From: Chloroflexota bacterium
GTDB lineage: Bacteria > Chloroflexota > Dehalococcoidia > DSTF01 > JACRBR01
Length of the DNA stretch: 8,783 nt
NCBI GenBank assembly: GCA_021813085.1
Contig: JAKAMA010000076.1
Span: 1 to 8,783 of the forward strand
Direction: 5' to 3'
Shown: in pieces, positions 1-6,480 of the stretch
How the letters are laid out: each line of letters opens with the position of its first letter
Position numbering within the stretch: position 1 is the stretch's first letter
The notes under the pieces: model-generated
What the model was told of the DNA's origin: nothing
Databases searched by the model: none
The model's input: only the letters and a program-made list of their open reading frames with translations
Translations under genes and position numbers: made by a program

Positions 1-40
1 CCTCCACCGTGGTCGCACCACGGATCCCGCGCAGCCGCAT
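1..40 (-). CDS. aroH: Chorismate mutase, AroH type (5' end only, runs off the left edge)
   Basis: Only the first 13 codons are present, reading MRLRGIRGATTVE from an ATG at 40-38. The stretch RGIRGATTVE is the conserved N-terminus of the monofunctional AroH-class chorismate mutases (Bacillus subtilis type), which convert chorismate to prephenate on the way to phenylalanine and tyrosine. In that family the early arginine belongs to the active site. The match begins at the usual distance from the initiator Met, which supports this start. An AGGA lies only 2 bases upstream and a GGAG 13 bases upstream, so the ribosome binding site is poorly spaced. The gene points the same way as trpA, 341 bases downstream of it, and draws on the same chorismate pool. 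The rest of the gene is outside the window, so the call rests on a short but distinctive peptide. Confidence 0.8.
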   Translation of the reverse strand, partial: MRLRGIRGATTVE

Positions 41-381
41 CGTCCTGTCCGTACTCCCGGCCGCGCGGCCCGCCGCCGTGCCTTCGGACGCCCCCGTCTC
101 CCGCTGGAGCGGCTTAGCGGCGTCCAAAGACGCCGGCCGCGAAGACATACGTGCGGCCATCGGAGGTCGGCAACCAACCTTCGCTGGCTCTGCACGCTGG
201 CCTCCGCATGGCCGGTGAGCACCTCACTGTTGACACCAGAACTGCGTCCATTCGCCCCGGACGAGGCGACTGCTCGACGACCCCGCGCGACAGCCCGCCG
301 GCTGCGCGCCCCTCCCGTCCGCACCCGCGGACGGCGGCAGGCGCCCACGCGCGGCCAGCGGCGACCGGCGCCGGGCCTTCG
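41..381. other. trpA-aroH intergenic region, repeat-rich, no gene seen
   Basis: I find no credible gene in these 341 bases. They contain two copies of a repeated element (one overlapping the trpA end), each with a 4-base-loop hairpin, and a perfect 12-base palindrome GGCCGCGCGGCC at 59-70, close upstream of aroH. No hairpin is followed by a T-run, so an intrinsic terminator is not supported. If trpA and aroH are co-transcribed, this is a long structured spacer in the mRNA. Confidence 0.6.
118..223 (-). repeat. Repeated element, copy 1 (trpA-aroH spacer)
   Basis: This 106-base segment matches 316-421 at a constant offset of 198 bases. The right-hand 20 bases (204-223, CCGCATGGCCGGTGAGCACC on the plus strand) are identical in both copies. 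The middle is recognisably similar (25 of 35 bases at 151-185). The left end is a perfect hairpin: CGGCGTC at 118-124, loop CAAA, GACGCCG at 129-135. By hand count about 72 of 106 positions agree, allowing one compensating indel. Strand is given as that of the flanking genes. Whether this is a dispersed genomic repeat, a local duplication of the trpA tail or a structured RNA cannot be decided from one window. Confidence 0.7.
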
Positions 382-421
382 CTAGGCTCCAACGCTCGTC
401 CCCGCATGGCCGGTGAGCACC
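316..421 (-). repeat. Repeated element, copy 2, overlapping the 3' end of trpA
   Basis: This is the partner of the copy at 118-223. Positions 402-421 are the identical 20 bases, and they lie inside trpA, encoding residues 258 to about 264; the trpA stop at 382-384 also falls within the element. At the same relative position as in copy 1 there is a perfect stem: CGTCCGC at 316-322, loop ACCC, GCGGACG at 327-333, extendable to 8 pairs with 315/334. The stem sequence differs from copy 1 but pairing is kept. Confidence 0.7.
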
Positions 422-1191
422 CCAACATAGTCTCGCACCCTCGCGACGCGCTCCTCGCGCGGCGCCTGCTCCACGATCTCGATGATCGCGCTGGCGACGA
501 TCGCCGCGTCGGCCAGCCCCGCCAGCGCTTCGACGTGCTGCCGCTTCGAGATCCCGAACCCTACCGCCAGCGGCAGCCCGGTCTTCTCGCGCAGCCGCCG
601 CAGGAACCCCGGCAGTTCCTCCGCCAGCGTCTCCCGCGCCCCGGTGACGCCCACGACGCCGACGCAGTAGATGAAGCCGCCGGCGCGCGCCGTCACCTGC
701 GCGATCCGCGCGTCGTCCGAGGTCGGCGCCAGCAGGTAGATGAGGTCCAGCCCCTTCGCCCGGCACAGCGCCAGCGTCTCGTCCGACTCCTCCGGCGGCA
801 GGTCCACGATGATGAACCCGTCGGCGCCGGCGCCGGCCGCGTCCGCGATCATCCGTCCCTCGCCATAGGCGAGGAACGTGTTGCAGTATCCCATAAGGAT
901 CAGCGGCACTTCAACCCCTGCGTTACGTAACTGTCGCACGGCGTCAAGCGCCTTCGCGGGCGTCGCGCCGCCCTGAAGCGCCGTGTACGACGCGCGCTGG
1001 ATTGTCGGCCCGTCGGCCAGCGGGTCGCTGAACGGGATCCCGAGCTCGATCGCGTCGGCGCCTGCCTCCACCATCGCCCGCACGAGCGCCAGGCTCGTCT
1101 CGAAGTCCGGGTAGCCGACCGTCATGAACGGCATCAGCGCCACCCGCCCCTCGCGTCGCGTCCGCTCGAAGACGTCCGCCAGGCGGCTCAC
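382..1191 (-). CDS. trpA: Tryptophan synthase alpha subunit
   Basis: TrpA cleaves indole-3-glycerol phosphate to indole and glyceraldehyde-3-phosphate and passes the indole to TrpB in the cytoplasmic alpha2-beta2 complex. The 269-residue product matches the usual length of about 268. It shows the family's ELGIPFSDPLADGP block with the catalytic Glu49 and Asp60 at E. coli-like positions, Tyr175 before the GVTG phosphate loop (181-184), and the GFGIS phosphate-binding segment at 211-215. The segment before GVTG reads YCVGVV, unlike E. coli YLLSRA. The start is GTG at 1191-1189, overlapping the TGA of the upstream protease as GTGA, which implies translational coupling; a weak GTAGGA lies upstream. 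No trpB precedes it, which is unusual. The last 12 residues (VLTGHAGTSVGA) come from a repeated element. Function is confident; partner TrpB must be encoded elsewhere. Confidence 0.96.
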   Translation of the reverse strand: MSRLADVFERTRREGRVALMPFMTVGYPDFETSLALVRAMVEAGADAIELGIPFSDPLADGPTIQRASYTALQGGATPAKALDAVRQLRNAGVEVPLILMGYCNTFLAYGEGRMIADAAGAGADGFIIVDLPPEESDETLALCRAKGLDLIYLLAPTSDDARIAQVTARAGGFIYCVGVVGVTGARETLAEELPGFLRRLREKTGLPLAVGFGISKRQHVEALAGLADAAIVASAIIEIVEQAPREERVARVRDYVGVLTGHAGTSVGA

Positions 1192-2018
1192 AGCCAGTGT
1201 CCTACGGGGAGCGCCGCCAGCAGGTGCGCCAGCGCCACCGCACCGGCCGTGCTCGTGCTCTTCTCGCAGGCGCCGCCGGCGATCAGCGCGATCGACGTAC
1301 TGTTGAAGGCGCCGTGCGCCAGCATCGTCGAGACGATGTTCCCCGACCGCCAGTACGTGAACGCGAAGATCATTCCGACGCCCGCGATCGGGATGAACGA
1401 CTTGTAGTCCAGGTGCGCCGAAGAGAACAGCAGCCCGCTCACAGCGATCGCCGCCACGATCCCCCACACCCGCGCCAGGCCGGGAAAGACGAATCCCCGG
1501 AAGAACAGCTCTTCGCACACCGGCGCGAAGGCGATCACCACCAGGCTCGCCAGCGCCAGCAGCCAGCGCGTATGCCGCACGCCCGCCGGGATCTGCTGCG
1601 CGCAACTGCTCTGCAACTGCTTGATGTCGAGCCGCGTGATGACTTCGCCGTAGACCGTCGAGACGATGAGCGCGGCGGCGAACGCCGCCAGCGCCCACCC
1701 CAGCGTCGACCCGCTCGGCGGGCGCAGACCCAGCCGGCCGATGCCGCCGCCGTGGCGCCCGAAGCTGAGGCGCATCGCCACCACGGCGATGCCCACCTCG
1801 ACCGCCGCGCCCACGACAAAGGCGGTCGCGTAGGTCCCCTTGCTCGTCGCCGAGCTGGTCGCCACGGCGGCGATGGCGACGAGGATCTGTCCCACGACGA
1901 AGAGCGCGATGAACCAGACCACGCCGGTGAGGACGTCGCGGCCCGTCCAGTCGGCGCCGCTGCCGCCGGTGTCCGGGGTGAGCGAGGGGGGCGTCGGGGG
2001 CTCCGCGGGGAACGCCAT
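1188..2018 (-). CDS. CPBP family (CAAX-protease-like) intramembrane metalloprotease
   Basis: A 276-residue polytopic membrane protein of the CPBP/ABI family (Rce1-like). Motif 1 is CEELFFRG at 168-175 (Glu169, Glu170, Arg174), motif 2 is FSSAH ending at His202, and a later conserved block is HGAFNS with His235 and Asn239. In this fold the glutamates and histidines form the active site within the membrane. Hydrophobic segments lie near 29-54, 65-83, 105-122, 152-168, 184-199, 208-222 and 228-248. The N-terminal 25 residues are proline-rich and probably cytoplasmic. The ATG at 2018-2016 has GGGA 6 bases upstream. The gene leads an apparent two-gene unit with trpA, overlapping it by 4 bases, but nothing in the sequence links its activity to tryptophan synthesis. 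Substrates of bacterial members are mostly unknown; some serve in bacteriocin immunity or surface-protein processing. Confidence 0.9.
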   Translation of the reverse strand: MAFPAEPPTPPSLTPDTGGSGADWTGRDVLTGVVWFIALFVVGQILVAIAAVATSSATSKGTYATAFVVGAAVEVGIAVVAMRLSFGRHGGGIGRLGLRPPSGSTLGWALAAFAAALIVSTVYGEVITRLDIKQLQSSCAQQIPAGVRHTRWLLALASLVVIAFAPVCEELFFRGFVFPGLARVWGIVAAIAVSGLLFSSAHLDYKSFIPIAGVGMIFAFTYWRSGNIVSTMLAHGAFNSTSIALIAGGACEKSTSTAGAVALAHLLAALPVGHWL

Positions 2019-2165
2019 CGAATCCCAGTATCGCCAATCCCCCGCGCGAGCGCGAACTGCTCGCCGACTTGAACCGGCCCGGATACAGCGGAGACCCTCA
2101 GCATCGTTGTGGCCAGAGCCGAAGATAGAGACAAGTAAGCGGATCGCGTGCGAAGGAGTAAGTAG
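2019..2165. promoter_or_regulatory. Divergent intergenic region between the CPBP/trpA unit and the GT87 gene
   Basis: These 147 bases separate two start codons pointing away from each other, so promoters for both directions should lie here. I could not find a convincing -35/-10 pair. On the minus strand a weak pair TTCGCG (2056-2051) and GATACT (2032-2027), 18 bases apart, would put the transcript start nearly at the protease ATG. That is suggestive only. The interval is noticeably richer in A/T than the flanking minus-strand genes. Confidence 0.45.
2153..2158 (+). promoter_or_regulatory. Shine-Dalgarno AAGGAG that fixes the GTG start of the GT87 gene
   Basis: AAGGAG lies 7 bases before GTG at 2166, ideal spacing. 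The next in-frame ATG (2235) has no comparable sequence in front of it. This is the reason for preferring the GTG, which adds 23 residues before the first membrane segment. Confidence 0.75.
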
Positions 2166-3497
2166 GTGTCGCAACAGACGTGCGCGGAGAGGACGCCTGT
2201 CACCCGGGCGGCAAGTCGCTCGCGCACCATCCTTATGGCGTATCGGTTCGGCACCGCGGCGCTGCTTGCGGCGCTGATGGCAGGTGCCTCGTGGATCTTC
2301 TGGAGCGGGGCTATCGCCACCCTGCTGGGCCGCCGCAGCCCGAACTCGGACGCCGTCGACTTCACGGCGTTCTACACGGCGGGGCGCCTCGTCGCCACCG
2401 GTGCCGCCCATCGCCTCTTTGACCCCGCTGCCTACGCTGTGGCGGAGCACAGCTACGGTGTCCCGGCGGTGGCAAGGGACGCCCTGCTTCCCTTCCTGAA
2501 CCCGCCGTTCTTCGCCCTGCTCCTGGCGCCTGTGGCGCGGTTGTCGTTCTCGGCGGCGTTCCAGGTGTGGGGCGCGATCAATCTAGGAGCGCTCGCCATC
2601 GCCGTGCTGTTCGTTTGGTGGGCCTCTCGGCGAGAACGCTTGGTGCTGCGTTTCCTGCTGATTGCGCTGATGATCACCGCGCGCCCCGTCCCGTTCAGCC
2701 TCCAGCTTGGGCAATTCTCGCTGATCCTGCTGGCCGCTTGGACCTGCACGTTCGTCGCCCTCGTGATCGGGCGCGACCGCGTCGCGGGCATCTCGCTCGC
2801 CATTTGTCTCATCAAGCCAGAAATTGTGATCCCTGCTGTGCTGCTGCTCGCGTGGAAGCGACGGGTTACCGCACTATCCAGCTTCGCCGTGACCGGCGCG
2901 ATGTTCGGCATCGTTTCTGTCGCAATGATCGGGTTCGTGGCCGCAGCGCGGTATCCCGAATACATCTATCGCGTTGCTATAGAGCATCGCGCCGGCACGG
3001 CAACGCACATCATGATGGGATGGAATGGGTTGTTCGACAGCTTCCTGGGGTCGACGCACCAGGGGCTCGAAACGCTCTTGGCGTTACCGGCCTCAGTACT
3101 GACCTTGGCCGCAGTCGCGTATGCGCTTCGCGGGCGATTCTCCCCACACCGTGATCCGGCGTTCGCCGCGCAGTGGCTGCTCGTGACGGTCGCAACCATA
3201 CTGGTCGATCCGCATTTCTACCTCCAGGACGCTGCGATCTTCATGGCGCCTGCCTGCTTTTACGTCTTGAGTGAGCGAGGTCGCGGCCGTGCGCGCGCCC
3301 TTGCCGGTCTCTTGGTGGGTTGGTGGATCATGGCGCTCGGAGTGATACCAAACTTGACATGGCACGTCGCGCTTCTGCCCGTCTACTTGGCTGGCGTGGG
3401 CGTGTTCCTCATCGTCGAACTGGAGCGAAGCCGCCGATCAGCAGATGTGAGTAAGAGGGACGAGCCGGCGCTCCCTGCCTTGGAGGCTGCCGCATAG
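2166..3497 (+). CDS. GT87-like (DUF2029) polytopic membrane glycosyltransferase
   Basis: The 443-residue product is very hydrophobic, with about ten likely membrane segments, and has the pattern of GT87 enzymes, polyprenol-phosphate-mannose dependent mannosyltransferases best known from mycobacteria. Visible family-like landmarks are DFTAFYTAG (65-73, an acidic residue in the first outer loop), LNPPFFALLLAP (111-122), LQLGQFS (179-185), IKPE (216-219) and DPHFYLQDAAIFM (348-360). Residues 1-24 are charged and precede the first membrane segment (about 25-47). The tail from 420 is charged and cytoplasmic or disordered. GC is lower than in neighbours: three hand-counted 60-base lines give 32-38 G+C, against 43 and 48 in two lines of the exporter gene. 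It stands alone, divergent from CPBP/trpA and convergent with the exporter 25 bases away. Acceptor and sugar are unknown; family membership is by motif impression. Confidence 0.8.
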   Translation: MSQQTCAERTPVTRAASRSRTILMAYRFGTAALLAALMAGASWIFWSGAIATLLGRRSPNSDAVDFTAFYTAGRLVATGAAHRLFDPAAYAVAEHSYGVPAVARDALLPFLNPPFFALLLAPVARLSFSAAFQVWGAINLGALAIAVLFVWWASRRERLVLRFLLIALMITARPVPFSLQLGQFSLILLAAWTCTFVALVIGRDRVAGISLAICLIKPEIVIPAVLLLAWKRRVTALSSFAVTGAMFGIVSVAMIGFVAAARYPEYIYRVAIEHRAGTATHIMMGWNGLFDSFLGSTHQGLETLLALPASVLTLAAVAYALRGRFSPHRDPAFAAQWLLVTVATILVDPHFYLQDAAIFMAPACFYVLSERGRGRARALAGLLVGWWIMALGVIPNLTWHVALLPVYLAGVGVFLIVELERSRRSADVSKRDEPALPALEAAA

Positions 3498-3522
3498 CAG
3501 GATGTGGCCCGTCGTCGCCGGA

Positions 3523-5739
3523 TCAATCCCGGTGCTGCGCGCGCACGGGCACCGGCTCCGGGCGACGCGCCGGCCGGGGCAGCAGGTGGTGCCCCTCGAC
3601 GCTGATGCGCGGGATCACGCGGTCCAGCCAGCCCGGGAACCACCAGTTCCAGTCGCCCGCCACCTGCATGAACGCCGGCACCAGCACCAGCCGCACCAGC
3701 GTCGCATCGACGAAGATCGCCGTCGCCAGGCCGATCCCGAACTCCTTGATGATCCGGTTGTCGCCGAACGCGAAGCTCACGAACACCGAGACCATGATCG
3801 CCGCCGCCGCCGTGATCAGCCGCGTCGTCAACGACAGGCCGCGCGCGACCGAGGCCGACGCATCGCGGCTCAGCAGGTACTCCTCGCGGATCCTGCTCAC
3901 CAGGAACACCTCGTAATCCATCGAGAGCCCGAACAGGATCGCGAACAGGAACATCGGCAGGAACGACTCGACAGGCCCCGGACGGACGCCGATGAGGCCG
4001 CCGAGCCAGCCCCACTGGAACACCGCCACCAGCACCCCGTAGGCCGCGCCGATCGCCAGCAGGTTCATCAGTGCCGCCTTCAGCGGCACCAGCACGGAGC
4101 GGAACACCGCCATCAGCAGCAGGAAGCTCAGGCCGATCACCGCGCCGAAGAAGAGCGGCAGCCGGCTCGCGATGCGGTCGCCGATGTCGATGAACATCGC
4201 GGTCGCGCCGCCGACCAGCACCGTCGCGCCGCTGCCCTGGAGCGTCGGCGCCAGGTCCGTGCGCAGCCGCTGCACGAGGACGCTCGTCGCCGCCGACTGC
4301 GGCGAGGTGGTCGGCGTCACGGTGATGATCGCCGCCGTCTTCGCGGCGTTGAAGCGTGGCGGCGACGCGGCGTCGACCCCCGCGATCCGCTTGAGCGCTG
4401 CCGGCAGCGCCTCCACCCGTGCGATCGTCGCCGGGTCGTCCGGCGTGTCCACGCGCACGACCAGGAGGATCGGGCCGTTGAAGCCCGGCCCGAAGCCCTG
4501 CGACAGCAGGTCGTACGCCCGCCGCGACGTGTACGCCGTCGGGTTGTTGCCGGCGTCCGACGAGCCGAGCCGCAGGCTGAGCAGCGGCACGGCCATGATC
4601 AGCAGCGCGCCCAGCGAGAGCACCAGCGCCGGGATCGGCGCGCGCTGGATCACCCGGCTCCAGCGGTAGCCCAGCCCCGCCTCGCTCTCGTGCGAGACCG
4701 TCGGCAGGAACGGCAACCGCCAGCTATCGATGTGGTGCCCCACGAGCCGCAGGATCGCCGGCTGCACGAACAGCGTCACCGCCACTGAGAGCGCGACGAT
4801 CAGCGCCGCCGACGTCCCCAGCCAGGACACGAACGGCAGACCGACCGCCCACAGTCCGAGCATCGCGATCACGACGGTCGTGCCCGCGAAGAGCACCGAG
4901 CGCCCCGCCGTCGCGCCCGCCTGCGCGATCGCGTCCTCCAGGCTCAGCTTCTGCGCCAGCCCCTCGCGGAAGCGCGTCACCGTCAGCAGCGCGTAGTCGA
5001 TGCCCACACCCAGCCCGATCATGGCGCCGAACTGCGACGTGAACGACGGCAGGCTCACAAAGCGCGCCATCACCGTGATCCCGAGCAGCCCCGCGCCGAG
5101 CGCCAGCAGCGCCGACACGATCGGCAGCCCCATCGCCACCACCGACCCGAACGCGATCAGCAGGATGATCACCGCCGCGCCGACGCCGATCAGCTCGGTG
5201 TTGCCCAGCCCGCCCATCTCGACGTGCCGGATGAGCTGTCCGCCCACCTCCACCTGGAAGCCCGGCGTCGAGACCTGCCCGCGCAGGTTAGCCAGCGCCT
5301 GGATGCTCGACGTCCGGACGTCCTGCGCCTTCGTGTCGTACAGCAGGCCGATGCGGGCGATGGTGCCGTCCTTGGAGATCGCGTTCGGCTGCGTGTACGG
5401 CGACGCCACGCCGGCCACCTCGGGGAGCTTCTTCAGTTCTGCCATCAACTGGTCGACCTGCGCCCGCACCTGCGGCGTGTTGATGCCGGCCGGCGCGTGC
5501 ACCACGACCGTCGTCGATGAGTCGCCCGCCTGCGACGGGAAGCGCGCCTGCAAGAGGTCGATCGCCCGCTGGGCCTCGGTGTTCGGGACGCTGAACGAGT
5601 CGGTGTAGCTCCCGCCGAACGCCCGCGCCGAGACGACGAGCGCGGCGACGATGGCAAGCGTCACCGCGAGCACGCGCCAGGGATGACGGGCCGCGAACCG
5701 CGGATACCGGTCGAAGATGAACGAGCGGGGCTGATCCAT
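3523..5739 (-). CDS. MMPL family transporter (RND superfamily exporter)
   Basis: The 738-residue inner-membrane protein has the duplicated RND/MmpL layout. There is one membrane helix at about 22-40, an outer domain at 42-180, five helices at 181-330, a second half starting with a helix at 369-389, an outer domain at 391-525, and five helices at 527-692. Each half carries the Asp-Tyr pair of MmpL proton relays: GIDY at 246-249 and SMDY at 606-609. Each is followed by a positively charged loop (TRFREGL; SRIREEY). Such pumps use the proton gradient to export lipids, siderophores or drugs; the substrate cannot be read from sequence. The ATG at 5739-5737 has AGGAGG at 5756-5751, 11 bases upstream, rather long. 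It diverges from a TetR gene with a palindrome in the shared promoter region, so repression by that regulator is likely. The tail after 717 is Pro/Arg-rich. Confidence 0.93.
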   Translation of the reverse strand: MDQPRSFIFDRYPRFAARHPWRVLAVTLAIVAALVVSARAFGGSYTDSFSVPNTEAQRAIDLLQARFPSQAGDSSTTVVVHAPAGINTPQVRAQVDQLMAELKKLPEVAGVASPYTQPNAISKDGTIARIGLLYDTKAQDVRTSSIQALANLRGQVSTPGFQVEVGGQLIRHVEMGGLGNTELIGVGAAVIILLIAFGSVVAMGLPIVSALLALGAGLLGITVMARFVSLPSFTSQFGAMIGLGVGIDYALLTVTRFREGLAQKLSLEDAIAQAGATAGRSVLFAGTTVVIAMLGLWAVGLPFVSWLGTSAALIVALSVAVTLFVQPAILRLVGHHIDSWRLPFLPTVSHESEAGLGYRWSRVIQRAPIPALVLSLGALLIMAVPLLSLRLGSSDAGNNPTAYTSRRAYDLLSQGFGPGFNGPILLVVRVDTPDDPATIARVEALPAALKRIAGVDAASPPRFNAAKTAAIITVTPTTSPQSAATSVLVQRLRTDLAPTLQGSGATVLVGGATAMFIDIGDRIASRLPLFFGAVIGLSFLLLMAVFRSVLVPLKAALMNLLAIGAAYGVLVAVFQWGWLGGLIGVRPGPVESFLPMFLFAILFGLSMDYEVFLVSRIREEYLLSRDASASVARGLSLTTRLITAAAAIMVSVFVSFAFGDNRIIKEFGIGLATAIFVDATLVRLVLVPAFMQVAGDWNWWFPGWLDRVIPRISVEGHHLLPRPARRPEPVPVRAQHRD

Positions 5740-5794
5740 GGGCGCGGGGGCCTCCTGGGACGGGGGGTGGACGGGTCCTTGACGAATCGGCTAC

Positions 5795-5823
5795 AGTATG
5801 AACCGGAGTTCCGGTTCCTACAA
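5795..5823 (-). promoter_or_regulatory. Candidate promoter of the MMPL gene
   Basis: On the minus strand TTGTAG (5823-5818) and CATACT (5800-5795) are 17 bases apart. They match the consensus at 3 of 6 and 4 of 6 positions, so the pair is weak, but the spacing is exact. The palindromic operator fills the spacer, which would let a bound TetR protein block RNA polymerase. The start would lie roughly 50 bases before the ATG. Confidence 0.4.
5796..5821. promoter_or_regulatory. Palindromic operator, probable TetR-family binding site
   Basis: The dyad consists of arms GAACCGGA (5800-5807) and TCCGGTTC (5810-5817) around GT. After one mismatched pair it continues with GTA (5796-5798) against TAC (5819-5821): 11 of 12 pairs match over 26 bases. 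It lies between the divergent exporter and TetR genes, 26 bases before the TetR ATG. Size, symmetry and position are typical of TetR operators controlling both the pump and the regulator itself. Confidence 0.75.
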
Positions 5824-5846
5824 GGGCAGAAGTGTTAAGGTTCTGT

Positions 5847-6470
5847 ATGGAAGAGCCTGCCGCCCCAGAAACAGCCCGCCACGAGCGGGCCGACAGCGCC
5901 GCCAACCACGAGCGCATCCTCGCGGCCGCACGCGACGTCTTCGCCCGCCGCGGGCTCGATGCCGAGATCAAGGAGATCGCCGACCGCGCCGGCGTCGGCG
6001 TCGGCACCCTCTATCGTCACTTCGACAGCCGCGACGGCCTTCTCCGCGCCCTCATCCTCCAGACCCACGATGATCTGCTCCAGAGGTTGCGCGCGGCCGC
6101 CGATACCCAGGACGCGGCCGACGCCCTCCGCGCCGTCATCCACGCCGCCACGGACGTCTACCGGCAGTTCGGAGCGCTGACGGAAGTCGCGCTCGCCGGC
6201 CGCCTCGACCACCTGCGCCCGGACGGACACGAAGAACTCACTGCCGCCTTCACCGGCCTCCTGCGCCGCGGCGTCGCTGACGGCACGTTTCGTGCCGACC
6301 TCGACATCCCGATGATGATCGCCGCGCTCGAGTCCGTCTTTACGTCCGGAAAGGTCGTGCGGTTGGTCGCGGAGCGCGGGTACGCCGGCGCCGCCGCGGC
6401 GATCAGCGACTTCTTCCTGCACGCCTGCCTCGCCGCGTCAGCGGACCCCGGCCGCGCGCGAAGCACATAA
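5847..6470 (+). CDS. TetR family transcriptional regulator
   Basis: This is a 207-residue regulator, the usual TetR size. The DNA-binding domain covers about 17-67: NHERILAAARDVFARRG forms helix 1, IKEIADRAGVG helix 2, and VGTLYRHFDSRDGLL (52-66) contains the recognition helix with the family's LYRHF signature. The remaining helices (68-200) form the ligand-binding and dimer domain, with a hydrophobic C-terminal stretch AAAAISDFFLHACLAA. The chosen ATG at 5847 has AAGG at 5837-5840 with 6 bases between. A GTG at 5832, in frame and preceded by AAGGG at 5822-5826, would add five residues and cannot be excluded. It is transcribed away from the MMPL exporter and probably represses it and itself through the palindrome between them. 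The inducing ligand is unknown. Its stop is 10 bases from the stop of the convergent hydrolase gene. Confidence 0.93.
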   Translation: MEEPAAPETARHERADSAANHERILAAARDVFARRGLDAEIKEIADRAGVGVGTLYRHFDSRDGLLRALILQTHDDLLQRLRAAADTQDAADALRAVIHAATDVYRQFGALTEVALAGRLDHLRPDGHEELTAAFTGLLRRGVADGTFRADLDIPMMIAALESVFTSGKVVRLVAERGYAGAAAAISDFFLHACLAASADPGRARST

Positions 6471-6480
6471 ACGCGTTGCG

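Noticed and set aside
118..135. Hairpin as a rho-independent terminator after trpA
   Set aside because: It lies about 250 bases past the trpA stop and no T-run follows it on the minus strand.
114..428. Open frame of 104 codons on the minus strand spanning both repeat copies, with similar peptides (CSPAMR...SEG) 66 codons apart
   Set aside because: The similarity follows automatically from the 198-base repeat spacing, which is a multiple of three. The frame overlaps the end of trpA, starts without a ribosome binding site, and is Arg/Ala/Gly-rich as expected from GC-rich noncoding DNA.
1192..2037. The trpA reading frame stays open upstream for about 280 codons, suggesting a longer fused protein
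   Set aside because: That part is the out-of-frame shadow of the protease gene, whose motifs are in another frame. TrpA is complete at 269 residues from the GTG at 1191.
2071..2086. GAACCGGCCCGGATAC in the protease/GT87 divergent region, resembling the TetR operator half-site
   Set aside because: Only the GAACCGG arm and a distant ATAC agree with the operator at 5796-5821. The dyad is short and differently spaced, so a chance match in GC-rich DNA is likely.
3502..4788. A 428-codon plus-strand open frame opposite the exporter gene
   Set aside because: Its product is a run of Arg, His, Gln and Ala without any domain. It is the antisense shadow of the high-GC MMPL gene, which has clear membrane topology and motifs.
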